Shown here piece by piece: positions 54,783-63,446 of a stretch of 64,000 nucleotides of DNA; position 1 is the first letter of the stretch; each line of letters starts with the position of its first letter. Below the pieces are notes generated by a model. That model saw only the letters and a program-made list of their open reading frames with translations. It made no database searches and was not told the origin of the DNA. The position numbers and the translations under genes were made by a program. The stretch lies in assembly GCA_030607875.1 (NCBI GenBank), contig JAUWJD010000006.1, positions 1 through 64,000 of the forward strand, written 5' to 3'. This DNA comes from Chloroflexota bacterium (GTDB lineage Bacteria > Chloroflexota > Anaerolineae > UBA2200).

Positions 54783-55256
54783 TCACTGGATGCTCTTGAA
54801 CGCTTCCAGCAGGGCTTTTCTCTGTTCAGAGTCCGAGTTGATGCCAAGGAAGATCACATCGCCCCTGCTTTCGATGGCCACGTCTTCCGGCGTGAAGGTA
54901 ACGCAAACCAATCTGTTGGGGTCGATGTTCTGCGCCAGCTTGTCTGTGATCTCTTGGACACTGCCTTTGTCAGTGGCCCTGATGATCACCAGAACTCTGG
55001 TGTCCAGGCTGATCATGGGGATTACTGCAACTGCGTCTGCGAACGCCGGATAATCCCTTGAGCCCAGATAGAATTCCTTGGTCTCATCGTCTTCCAGGCC
55101 TTGATACGGACCAAAGCTCTCGACCCCAGCTTCAGCAAAGATCTTGTTGGCAATTTCGGTGGCCGTTCCTGCGGGGGCAGGCTTCTCTCCCGCGCACCCC
55201 GTCAAGATCGCCAGTGAGAAGAGCACAACAAGCAGTAAAGCCGTCTTCTTCATCAT
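54783..55256 (-). CDS. DUF4358-like lipoprotein
   Basis: The 157-residue product starts at ATG 55256 after GGAGGTG. It has a lipoprotein signal (LLLVVLFSLAILTGC). The rest reads IANKIFAEAG, EFYLGSRDYPAFADAVAVIP, VLVIIRATDKGSVQEI and LVCVTFTPEDVAIESRGDVI, the pattern of the DUF4358 family, whose genes often accompany MBOAT and DHHW genes. Its role is unknown; it may help the acetylation machinery at the outer membrane surface. The open frame extends upstream to 55331 without a ribosome-binding site. Confidence 0.75.
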   Translation of the reverse strand: MMKKTALLLVVLFSLAILTGCAGEKPAPAGTATEIANKIFAEAGVESFGPYQGLEDDETKEFYLGSRDYPAFADAVAVIPMISLDTRVLVIIRATDKGSVQEITDKLAQNIDPNRLVCVTFTPEDVAIESRGDVIFLGINSDSEQRKALLEAFKSIQ

Positions 55257-55401
55257 GTTGACACCTCCGATATCTGTTGCGAGCGTATTGCTACACTGCC
55301 CACGTGCACCGAGCAGAGTGGCTGGGGCCACCTTTCGGTTGCCATAGGCAGGCTCACGGCCTGGTGTTGCTGGTATCTATCTCGAACGCCCCCGGCGTCT
55401 G

Positions 55402-57084
55402 CTAGCGCTGGCAGATCGGCTGGAAGGTGTACCCACGGGCTTGCAGCTGCTGCAGGACGGTCTCCAGCGCAGATACGGTCTGTTCGCGGTCACCGCCCCC
55501 ATCGTGCATCAACACGATTGCTTCAGGGTAGACCTGTTTCAGAATCGTGCTGATGATGGCCTGTGCGCCAGGGCGCTTCCAGTCCAGGGTGTCGATGTTC
55601 CACATGACGACCGAATAGCCTAGCTCTGCCGCGTAAACGCGGGTGAAGGCGTCGGTAGCACCATAGGGAGGGCGCAGATAGGGCGCAGCCCTGTCTCCGA
55701 GGGCTCTTGCGGTCCGTTGCACTTGGTTGTAAAAGTCCTCTTTGCTAATCCCTGCGAGCGAGACGTGGTCGTAGGTGTGGTTGCCAAGGGCATGACCGGC
55801 TTCGTACGCCGCTTCAATCAAGTCTGGAAATCGCTGCACGTTCTGCCCGAGCACAAAGAAGGTCACTTGGGCGTCGTACGTCGACAGCAATTGCAGCATC
55901 TCGCGCGTATAGGGTGGCGTGGGCCCATCATCCAAGGTCAGGTAGACCACCTGTTGGCCTCCTGGCTCTGCGGTCGGGGGTGGCGGGACGGTCGTGGGCA
56001 CGGGCTGCGGTGTCGGAGTGACCAGCGGGGCCGCTGCCTCCACGTTCAAGGTGTACTCTGTTTCCAGACCGATGGCAAAGATGTTGATGGCGTACTCCTG
56101 GGTGGCGGGAATGGCCCCTCTCCACGCCGACACCTCCTCGACAGCGCGCACCAACACATCCAGCTCCTTCAGACCATAGATGGACAGGAACACATCGGCA
56201 TTCGGTGAGGTTACGGTTACCGTTACCGCCTGACCGGCCTGTACCTGCAAGGTGTAGCGGTCCAACCCAAAGGGCCGGCTGCGCCCGCTGTAGCTGGCCG
56301 AGCGTTTGCCTTCCGGGAGGACGATGGCCACGACGTCGGCGGTTGTGGTGTCGTTCACGACATCGTCCGCGTTCAAGGCCCCACTGTGCACCAGTTCCAG
56401 GGTCTGGTCGTGCAGCCGGTAGCGCTGCGCCATTTGCAGTGTGGGTGTGCTGCCGAAAGGTTCTTCTTCGCGGTAGGTCCCGAACACCAGTTCAACCTCG
56501 CTTCTGGTGACGGCCACTTGTTCGATGATGATGCGATCACCCAGAAACACGGGCTCAAGAGGGCGCGGCTCCCCGTGCTCGTTAAGCACTACTGCCAGGT
56601 GGTAGAAGGTGCCTGTGCCGGCGCTGCTATGAATCAGAATCACCACCGCATCTTCCACCTGGTCGGCGTTGAGATCGCCAAAGGCCACGCCGCGGTAGAG
56701 CAGGTAGCGCTCCACGCTGGCAGCGCCCGGTATGTAGGCGTAGGTGAACGCTCCATCCTGCATCGGCAGCAAGCCATCTGGAGGGCCGCCCCAGTTCTTG
56801 GGCAAGATGTAAGTTGCCCCTTTCAACTGCTCCCACGTCAGCCGCGCGACCGTGGGTGTGGGAGCGATGGTGGGGGTGGCCGTCGGCGCTGGACTGGGCG
56901 TGCTGGTTGGAAGCGCCGCCCGGGTGTGGGTGACGGCCGGTACTGCGGTAGGCGTTGCCGCGCGGGCGACCCAGGATGTGTGCGTTGCGGCTGGCAGGCT
57001 GGTCGGCCCGCCGGCAGGCTGGCAGGCAGCCAATAGCAAGACGCTGGCTGACAGAAGCTGTGACAGCAGTTTGGTACGGCTCAT
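55402..57084 (-). CDS. Polysaccharide deacetylase lipoprotein with N-terminal extension
   Basis: The 560-residue product has a lipoprotein signal (LLSASVLLLAAC), a Thr/Pro/Ala linker to about residue 80, a domain with an FG-GAP-like element (GVAFGDLNADQVEDAVV), and a second Pro-rich linker. The NodB domain at the C-terminus has VYLTLDDGPTPP with the catalytic and metal Asp, NHTYDH with the metal His, and RPPYGA. It should deacetylate N-acetyl sugars of peptidoglycan or an exopolysaccharide. ATG 57084 has GAAGGGG 6 nt upstream; other in-frame starts lie up to 57141. It is upstream of the acetylation operon on the same strand. Confidence 0.88.
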   Translation of the reverse strand: MSRTKLLSQLLSASVLLLAACQPAGGPTSLPAATHTSWVARAATPTAVPAVTHTRAALPTSTPSPAPTATPTIAPTPTVARLTWEQLKGATYILPKNWGGPPDGLLPMQDGAFTYAYIPGAASVERYLLYRGVAFGDLNADQVEDAVVILIHSSAGTGTFYHLAVVLNEHGEPRPLEPVFLGDRIIIEQVAVTRSEVELVFGTYREEEPFGSTPTLQMAQRYRLHDQTLELVHSGALNADDVVNDTTTADVVAIVLPEGKRSASYSGRSRPFGLDRYTLQVQAGQAVTVTVTSPNADVFLSIYGLKELDVLVRAVEEVSAWRGAIPATQEYAINIFAIGLETEYTLNVEAAAPLVTPTPQPVPTTVPPPPTAEPGGQQVVYLTLDDGPTPPYTREMLQLLSTYDAQVTFFVLGQNVQRFPDLIEAAYEAGHALGNHTYDHVSLAGISKEDFYNQVQRTARALGDRAAPYLRPPYGATDAFTRVYAAELGYSVVMWNIDTLDWKRPGAQAIISTILKQVYPEAIVLMHDGGGDREQTVSALETVLQQLQARGYTFQPICQR

Positions 57085-57262
57085 GCTTAGCCCCTTCATA
57101 CTCACTGGGATTGGCACGCCTCGGCTGGTATCAGGTAGCACGCAGCAGATGCGACGCCATTATACCCGCGTCGTATCCAAAGTTCAAAGGGTCGCATTCT
57201 GTCATGCAAAATGTCACTGAAGGAGTGTGGTTCTTTCAAATGATAGTGTCACTGGGGGAACG

Positions 57263-57781
57263 ATGCCGAATGAAGAGAAGATGACCATCGACGAGCGATA
57301 CAAGTATCTGTGCATCAAGCAAGAGCTGTACAGGAAAGCCAAGCGAAAGGAGCGTAGCCAGTTGTTGGACCAGATGCAGCATGTCATCAAGTTGAACCGC
57401 AAGACCCTGATTCGCCACATGAAAGGCAAGATCGTGCGCAAGCCTCGGCAAAGGCAACGTGGCACGACCTACAGTCACGAAGTTGACGATGCCTTGCGCG
57501 TGATCTCCGAGAGCTTGGACTACATCTGTGCTGAACGCTTGTATCCCGACCTGGTCTCCACGGCCCTTCATCTAGTTGCCCATGGCGAGCTGCACGCCAT
57601 GGTGGGGCAGTCGGCCACCATCGAGCCGGTGTACTTTCGTGAAAGGCTGCCAGTCGGCCCAGGCGGCAGATTCAGATCCGTGATCCCACTGGTCAAACGG
57701 CAGGACCCGTATCTGCGGTCCGGAATGCCCAGTTCTGACGATGGCGCTTGGACCGATAGGCCCCTCAGCGCTGCGCCCTGA
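57263..57781 (+). mobile_element. Truncated integrase-type transposase (remnant insertion sequence)
   Basis: From MTIDERYKYLCIKQELYRKA through KLNRKTLIRHMKGKI to VDDALRVISESLDYICAERL the product matches the N-terminus of integrase-core transposases common in Chloroflexota (helix-turn-helix part). After HLVAHGELHAM (about 57600) the sequence changes to unrelated residues (VGQSATIEPVYF...), so the catalytic DDE part is missing. Upstream, TGTCACTG occurs twice (57212 and 57247) as in an element end. It is inserted between the deacetylase and GT2 genes and overlaps the end of the latter by 17 bp. Confidence 0.65.
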
Positions 57782-58682
57782 GGATCCTTGGCACGGTGAG
57801 GCTCAGTGACTCCCACAGAAACCCCGCCGCATTCGCTGCCCGCCACATGATCAGCAGCGTCGCCAGCAACGGCGCCTGTCGCCAGTGAGCCTGCCGAAGC
57901 AAACGAAGCGCCATGCTGAACGGCTTGAGATAGGAATCGCGTCTCGTGTCCAATCCTCCCCAACGCCGTCTGGCACGAACCTGGCGCAGCCAGAAGGCGC
58001 CACGACCACGGTTGAAGTGTTGTCGGCAGAAGCTCGGAAGGGTGAGGCTATGAGCGTGGAATACCCGAACCTCCCGGGCGTAGATCATGCCGCACCCGTG
58101 CTGGAGCCAGCGCTCGCAGAAATCGCGATCCTCTGCTGCAGCGATTGGAAAAAAGGTCGCGTCAAAGCCGCTGATTGCGTGGAAGCCGTCAGCAGGGACG
58201 GCCAGGTTGTTGCTGGCGAGGAAGTGCGCCTGGCTGCGGTGCGAGTTGTAGTGGGCGAACATGGCGTCCAGGACAAGTTGGCTGGCGACTGCATACGCGT
58301 TGTCGGGAAGCGCATTGATCGTGGGGCCGCCGATGGCGTGATTGGGTGCCGTGGCAAAGCATGCCTCCAGCGTCCTCAGCCAATCCGGCGCAGGGGCACA
58401 GTCGTCGTCGGTAAAGGCCAGGAATCTGCCCCTTGCCTTCGCCGCGCCAGCATTGCGTGCTCCTGCTGGGCCAGCGTGCGGCTGCATGAGCAGAGTCAGC
58501 TCGAGCCAGCTCCGGAAACGAGCAACGACAGCTTGCGGCGATGTCTCGCTCTCATCGTCTACCACGATCACCTCGAACCGGTTGCGCGGATAGTCCAGAC
58601 GGCCGAGCGACTCGAGACAGGCAGCGAGTTGTCTTGCGCGGTTGTAGGTAGGAACAATGATCGAGAACACAGGTTGTGTCAT
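57765..58682 (-). CDS. Family 2 glycosyltransferase
   Basis: The 305-residue product begins MTQPVFSIIVPTYNRARQLA. The nucleotide-sugar site DDESETSP and the metal-binding FTDDDCAP (DxD-type) are present, then a catalytic-region AAEDRDFCERW (ED). A hydrophobic C-terminal segment suggests membrane association. It would add a sugar to a glycan or lipid carrier; the sugar is unknown. ATG 58682 has AGGA about 11 nt upstream. Its 3' end touches the truncated transposase, so the last residues may be altered. A second GT2 gene and a radical SAM gene lie upstream on the same strand. Confidence 0.88.
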   Translation of the reverse strand: MTQPVFSIIVPTYNRARQLAACLESLGRLDYPRNRFEVIVVDDESETSPQAVVARFRSWLELTLLMQPHAGPAGARNAGAAKARGRFLAFTDDDCAPAPDWLRTLEACFATAPNHAIGGPTINALPDNAYAVASQLVLDAMFAHYNSHRSQAHFLASNNLAVPADGFHAISGFDATFFPIAAAEDRDFCERWLQHGCGMIYAREVRVFHAHSLTLPSFCRQHFNRGRGAFWLRQVRARRRWGGLDTRRDSYLKPFSMALRLLRQAHWRQAPLLATLLIMWRAANAAGFLWESLSLTVPRILRAQR

Positions 58683-58772
58683 CGCAGATGTTCCTGAGGG
58701 CACCGGCGAGCACGCGTCAGGACGCCCGTCACTTTCCCGGCCAAGAACCACCTCGTTCAGCGCCCGAGGACC

Positions 58773-59681
58773 CTACCAGATCCGTCCTCGATTCAAGAAC
58801 AACTGCCTGCACAGGCCGAGGAAGTAGGCAGGCATTAGGAGGGACAGCAGGCAGGTGTGAAACCCCAGCTCAAGCAGCGGGATGTGCAGCCAACGTCGTG
58901 CGCGATACATGCTGCCAACGCCCTGAAGCAGTCTCTTCGCCGCCAGGGCTGCTGCGGCAATCGGTCCCAGCCGAAGCAGTCCCGCACCTGGTGAGGAAGG
59001 GTCCGCAAGTTTTATGGCGATAGAATTGACGGCCATCTCACCGTACCACATTGCAGTCATTTGACCAAGGGAATGCGTCCTGTGGTCGATGCTCAGTGAT
59101 GGCCGGTAGGCTATCGAGATCCCCATCTTGTGCAAGTTGCGAGAGACAAGGATCGCTCCTGCTCCGTCAGAAAGGATTACGTCCGACTCGGGAAGCGCAC
59201 CTTCGAGAAGCCCCGCGCGAATGGCAAAATTGTCGTCCCACAAGAACTCCACTTCACCCTCAGCCTGGCCAACATAGTCACCGTGCACGGAGATGGCGTG
59301 AAAGCGCTCCAGCAGGCGATGCTTCCCGTGATGGCCCGTGCCTGTGAAGACTGGATCACCCTTCGCCCCCTCGTCTTCTACAGCCGCCAGCCAACCTTCA
59401 TCGGCCCGGCAGTGCGCTCCCAGAAAGGCCAGAAGGCTCCCCTGGAAGGTGGGCAGATGCTTGCGCAGAGACGCCACCCACCCAATTGTGTGCTCTTCCC
59501 TCACAAGTCGAAACTGCGGAAACGCGCGGGCCACGATGGTTGCAGTTTGATCTGAAGAAGCATCATCGATGACCACAACCTCATGGCCACTCCCACTGCG
59601 CTGAGTGACCAGTGAACTCAAACACCATGCGATGGTCCCTTGGTCATTCAGTGTGTACACGATGACTGTAATCATGATCAT
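58773..59681 (-). CDS. Family 2 glycosyltransferase
   Basis: The 302-residue product begins MIMITVIVYTLNDQGTIAWC. The GT-A fold region has VVVIDDASSDQT and FLGAHCRADEGWL (the usual DxD reads AHCRAD here, less clear than in the downstream paralogue). ILSDGAGAILVSRNL follows, and the C-terminus has hydrophobic helices (GPIAAAALAAKRLL, LLSLLMPAYFLGL). It is probably membrane-associated and makes part of a surface glycan. It lies 90 bp from the next GT2 gene and 21 bp from the radical SAM gene, and the three are probably cotranscribed. Confidence 0.82.
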   Translation of the reverse strand: MIMITVIVYTLNDQGTIAWCLSSLVTQRSGSGHEVVVIDDASSDQTATIVARAFPQFRLVREEHTIGWVASLRKHLPTFQGSLLAFLGAHCRADEGWLAAVEDEGAKGDPVFTGTGHHGKHRLLERFHAISVHGDYVGQAEGEVEFLWDDNFAIRAGLLEGALPESDVILSDGAGAILVSRNLHKMGISIAYRPSLSIDHRTHSLGQMTAMWYGEMAVNSIAIKLADPSSPGAGLLRLGPIAAAALAAKRLLQGVGSMYRARRWLHIPLLELGFHTCLLSLLMPAYFLGLCRQLFLNRGRIW

Positions 59682-59702
59682 CCCAACCGAGCTACCAGCT
59701 TG

Positions 59703-60857
59703 TCACAGGTTGTTGTTCAGCATTCGACAGAGTCTGGTGCACCGTCTGCTGTCCCGTCGTATCCTTCGAGCCTGCTCACTCCGCCAAATCTGTCGTGGCT
59801 CGTCCTGCAGAACGTTGCCGACGGGAGGATACCCGTAGCAAACTCGGACATCCCCGAAAGGATCAATGTACATTCTTGAGAGAGTTCCCAGGCAGGGTAG
59901 TCGTCTTATCGCATCTGGATCTTCAGAGTAGAGTGCAAAGTTGGACAGCTGAGAGGGTGGATTGAAGAGCGGACTGCCCCCTTGCTGCAGGCGCAGCAGC
60001 TCGTGAACCTGCTGCCGCAGGACGTCGGTGCTGCGCACCCACCTAGGATTGTGAGCATACCAGGTGGAGGTGGATGGCGGCATGCGCCTTTCCTTGACAA
60101 AGGGGTAGTGCGCTTCCTCTGCGCCCAGCACCTGAAGAATGATACCGGTGAGGCCTTTGTCTTGCACGAACCTGACCAGGGAGGTCAGTTCGCCGCAGTT
60201 CTCTTCCATGACTACCGTGCTCAGACACAGGTCAATCGTCCGAGGCTGAGTGCGCCACGCTTCGATGGCCCGCATGACACGGGCATGGCTGCCCGGCTTG
60301 CCGCGCGTCTCATCATGGATGGATGCGCGCAGACTGTTCAGCGAAACCATGAGTCGATCTACGCCAATGGACTCTAGTTGATTCAGGACCTCGCCGTCGA
60401 GAGACCATCCATTGGTGATGAGCACAATCTCCAGTCCCTGCCGCTTGGCCAGCTCAAGGAACTGCAAGAGGTCCGGGCGCATGAATGGCTCGCCTCCGGT
60501 GACAGATATCTTGCGCAGCAGGGGCACGTCGCGGATTGCCTCAAGGATCGTGCTCCAGTCGTCCAGTTGCAGTTCCCCTCTCGAGGGAGCAGCTTTCCAC
60601 TTGGAGCAGGTGGGACAGCGGAAGTTGCAGCGATCGGTGATGTCGATCTGAATGTGGAAGGGGGGCGGTACCACCCCAAAGCGCAGCATAGCTCGCTTCA
60701 CTGCCTGAGTTGCATCTCTCCGCAAGCTGCTCAGAGACTGTCTGTATCTGCTGGGCAAAGTGGTCTGTGATGACACCAACGTCCTCCACGGAGACGCCGA
60801 TTTCCACACGCGTGGGGTTAAAGATCCGTGATGGTCCTCAGCATAGCCTGGGCCCAT
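59703..60857 (-). CDS. Radical SAM protein with SPASM-like C-terminus
   Basis: The 384-residue product has the radical SAM cluster motif CNFRCPTC (Cys77, 81, 84 from the first ATG), VTGGEPFMRPDL, and a C-terminal Cys-rich tail (LPCLGTLSRMYID, VCYGYPPVGN, CTRLC) like a SPASM/Twitch auxiliary-cluster region. Such enzymes modify peptides or sugars by radical chemistry. Next to two GT2 genes it may act on a glycan or on a carrier lipid, which is only a guess. No good ribosome-binding site is seen at 60857; ATG 60689 (MLRFGVVPP) is an alternative start just before the conserved part. Confidence 0.85.
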   Translation of the reverse strand: MGPGYAEDHHGSLTPRVWKSASPWRTLVSSQTTLPSRYRQSLSSLRRDATQAVKRAMLRFGVVPPPFHIQIDITDRCNFRCPTCSKWKAAPSRGELQLDDWSTILEAIRDVPLLRKISVTGGEPFMRPDLLQFLELAKRQGLEIVLITNGWSLDGEVLNQLESIGVDRLMVSLNSLRASIHDETRGKPGSHARVMRAIEAWRTQPRTIDLCLSTVVMEENCGELTSLVRFVQDKGLTGIILQVLGAEEAHYPFVKERRMPPSTSTWYAHNPRWVRSTDVLRQQVHELLRLQQGGSPLFNPPSQLSNFALYSEDPDAIRRLPCLGTLSRMYIDPFGDVRVCYGYPPVGNVLQDEPRQIWRSEQARRIRRDSRRCTRLCRMLNNNL

Positions 60858-61129
60858 CCACTGCTGCCGGCATGTATGCCGCGCGGTCGCTTCTGGTGTC
60901 AGGCGCTCGGCTCGGTCAGCTCACCGAGAGCATTTGCTGAGCGCTGAGCCAATGCCTGACGATACCGCAGTAGGCGCGAGTATAAGCAGCCTATCTATCG
61001 ATCCATAATAGGGCCACACCCCAACTAGCACGTCCCAGGGTGCTGACCCAAGCGAAGAGTGAGTGTCCGTTCTTCTGTTGATCATACCTCATCTGATGTC
61101 GGCAGCCAAGCTTCGTTCGGGCTGCTCGC

Positions 61130-61420
61130 CTGCAAGGGCCTTGTTGGCTTACCTCCGCCAAACGATGCATCTGAGTCTCTGGCGCGCCCTCCAGGTCAGC
61201 GATGGTGCACGCCAGCTTCACGCTTCGCGTGCGATGGAAAGCGCGGGCGCTCATGCCCGGTTGCGTCATGGCCGCGCGCAGCCCCGCCGGGCAGATGGCG
61301 AGATGCCTCAGTCCTGTCGTCCCCTCAGCCGAAGGTGTCGTCCTGAGACAGGGCGAGATGGAGCAAGCACAGGCTCTTGCCGGCATCGTCCTGCGGACAG
61401 TGCACGCACACCTCCGCCCG
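61130..61420 (-). pseudogene. comM fragment 11 (C-terminal part) with hairpin unit
   Basis: The minus strand encodes a trace of DDAGKSL, then an insertion of about 85 bp with the 27-bp unit, then LRAAMTQPGMSARAFHR, TRSVKLACTIADLEGA and TQMHRLAEVSQ. It has the same two-residue insertion (RTRSVKLA) as fragments 4, 8 and 10. The surrounding gap 60858-61583 holds nothing else clear. Confidence 0.75.
61283..61309 (-). repeat. 27-bp hairpin unit in comM fragment 11
   Basis: On the minus strand CTCGCC, loop ATCTGCCC, GGCGGG (one G-T pair), preceded by GAGGCAT as in the unit at 36949-36975. Confidence 0.85.
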
Positions 61421-61583
61421 GCCCACACTCGCGCTCCGACCGGGTTTGCGCCGCATGGGCGTCCGATGATAGGCTATGCCGACCTACAGCGCCCGCTGCA
61501 AACTAGTGCAGCAAATCAGACGGATGTGAAAACATAGGCTTCACGCCTGTCTGAGCAACACTACTCCCTTCGGGTACGGCCAA

Positions 61584-62627
61584 CTACTGACCAGCCATTA
61601 TCGTGACGTTGGTCTTGCCCTCTTGGGCGTCGATCAGGATCTGGGCTGCCCGGTCGCCTTTAGCGAAGGACATCATGCCGGGGATCGCGCCTTCGCCCTT
61701 GGTCCAACCTGCGCCTGGCATTTGGGCGTCATAGAAAGCTATGACCTCTTCCACGCTTTTCGTGGTCTTGTAGGTAACGATGCCGAGGACAGCGCTGAGC
61801 TCGGTGGCGCCATCCATGATGGGGATGTCCTCCGGCATGGCTGGCTTCACGCCCTCGGGTGCCTTGATGGTAACAGGTTTGTTGAGGTCGGTGAGGTCAA
61901 AAGCCAGGTCCAGGACCCCCGCTTCACCGCTGCCGATTGCCAGGTTCTCGCCTTCGTAATGTGCCACGTACCTGACCGCGACGCCAAACTCTGGAGACAC
62001 CCATACATCCCCCTTGGCCTTGGCGATGACACCCAGGCCAAGAGTCGGTCCGAGGGAACTCTCATCAAAGATGTAATGGTTAGTGGACACACCGTTGACC
62101 ATCACATTCTTCTGCACCAGCTTCCCCCGGTTCCCAGAAATCACATTAAAGGGATCGCTCAGGAAGCGGTTGGCCTCGAAGATGTCCGCTTCACCGGAGA
62201 GCACGGCAAACCATCCTGAACCCGAGTCCATGTAGACGTCTTTCCCGATCTGGATGATCTCCCACTTGCCCTCTTCACCAGCACCAGTGCTGGTCCACAG
62301 CAAGTGATGCGCTGGCGGCTGCCGTACAAACTCTTCCACCACGTCCCAGGAGCCGGTGTCCTTCTGATCAGCCTTGGTGCTCTCCCATTTGAAGATGTAG
62401 TGCATGCGGTAGCTGCTCAAACTGGAGAGATCGGACGCCTGATCAAAGTTGTACTCCTCAGCTACTACTGGGGGCTGGGCAGCAGCCTTTGTGTTCGTCG
62501 GACGGGGAACGGCTGAGGTGCTGGTTGCCGCTAGAGGTCGTGTAGCAGTGGGTTTCGCGGCACCGCCCCCGCAGCCTGTCAACACCAAGGCCGTAATCAA
62601 TACCATTGTGCCAAAACCTTTTCTCAT
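61584..62627 (-). CDS. Lipoprotein, LppX/LolA-like fold possible
   Basis: The 347-residue product has a lipoprotein signal (VLITALVLTGC, lipid on Cys19), a Thr/Ala/Pro linker (to about 55), and a domain of about 190 residues with SLSSYRMHYIFKWES, GKWEIIQIGKDVYM and GVAVRYVAHYEG. Such patterns occur in mycobacterial LppX/LprG-like and LolA-like lipid-binding lipoproteins. A second part (IPIMDGATELSAVLGIVTYK, then VIAFYDAQMPGAGW) resembles a domain seen in other Chloroflexota lipoproteins. It is probably anchored at the outer face of the membrane. The binding partner is unknown. Confidence 0.7.
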   Translation of the reverse strand: MRKGFGTMVLITALVLTGCGGGAAKPTATRPLAATSTSAVPRPTNTKAAAQPPVVAEEYNFDQASDLSSLSSYRMHYIFKWESTKADQKDTGSWDVVEEFVRQPPAHHLLWTSTGAGEEGKWEIIQIGKDVYMDSGSGWFAVLSGEADIFEANRFLSDPFNVISGNRGKLVQKNVMVNGVSTNHYIFDESSLGPTLGLGVIAKAKGDVWVSPEFGVAVRYVAHYEGENLAIGSGEAGVLDLAFDLTDLNKPVTIKAPEGVKPAMPEDIPIMDGATELSAVLGIVTYKTTKSVEEVIAFYDAQMPGAGWTKGEGAIPGMMSFAKGDRAAQILIDAQEGKTNVTIMAGQ

Positions 62628-62939
62628 AGTTCATATCCTCCTCATGCTTCTTATTTGAGGACGAGTTTACCCAAGAATCCACAATTGTGCTAATTGCTCG
62701 TGAGGTTCTCTACCGATCCAGCGGCAGCTCGCTAGCGGTTTCAGCACGATCACTGAGCCTTTGGGTCGACTGGACGCCCGGCAGTCAGAGCCGTGAAGGG
62801 AAGCAGTCCCCGTGCCACCCCAGTGCGCGGCGGGTACAGAATCGTCTCGGCCGCCCCCTCCGCCCCGCTCCGCCTTGCTTTGGGGTTCCGTCCCGGCACT
62901 TCCCTTCGGGGATACGCCTCCCGTTACTGTGAAGCGCTT

Positions 62940-63080
62940 CTGAATCAGCGGCGATCAGAGCTGACGGCGAGGCCTGTATTGAATAGCTTCGGCTAGATGA
63001 CGCGTCTGGATCTCTGCCGCACCTTCCAGGTTGACGATGGTGCGGGCCAGCTTCACGCTTCGCAGCCTCGCCGAACCCAG
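62940..63080 (-). pseudogene. comM fragment 12 (C-terminus)
   Basis: The minus strand encodes RSVKLARTIVNLEGAAEIQT and RHLAEAIQY, the ComM C-terminus with the shared RSV insertion. Upstream of it (63081-63446) and downstream (62628-62939) I see no other gene, apart from a possible TTGATT/CATAAT promoter near 63214-63241 for the subtilase gene. Confidence 0.7.
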
Positions 63081-63446
63081 GGCAAGACGCTCCGCAGGCG
63101 CAATAGCCAATTGTCACACCGTGGCAAGGCCACGCTAGAGTTTGACGATTCCTAGTCGTTGTAGGTGAGCTGTCTGACAAGTCGTTAGTACACCTGGCCG
63201 TCCCCCGCTCTTTTTGATTCTAGCGCCAACGATAGCATAATATCTATTGTCTGCCGTGTGAAAACGAATCTCGGTCGTGAACGTGTGTGTACAGGACTCT
63301 GACTTCGAGAGATAGGAGGGCCAGCACACGGCTGTTCCATCGTCACCCTGCATCACAGAGCCCATTGATCTCGCACTCCACCCGGAATGGCTGTCTGCCC
63401 GTAGACAAAGAAGCTTCAGAAGCAAGAATGAAAGGAGTGGAGACCC

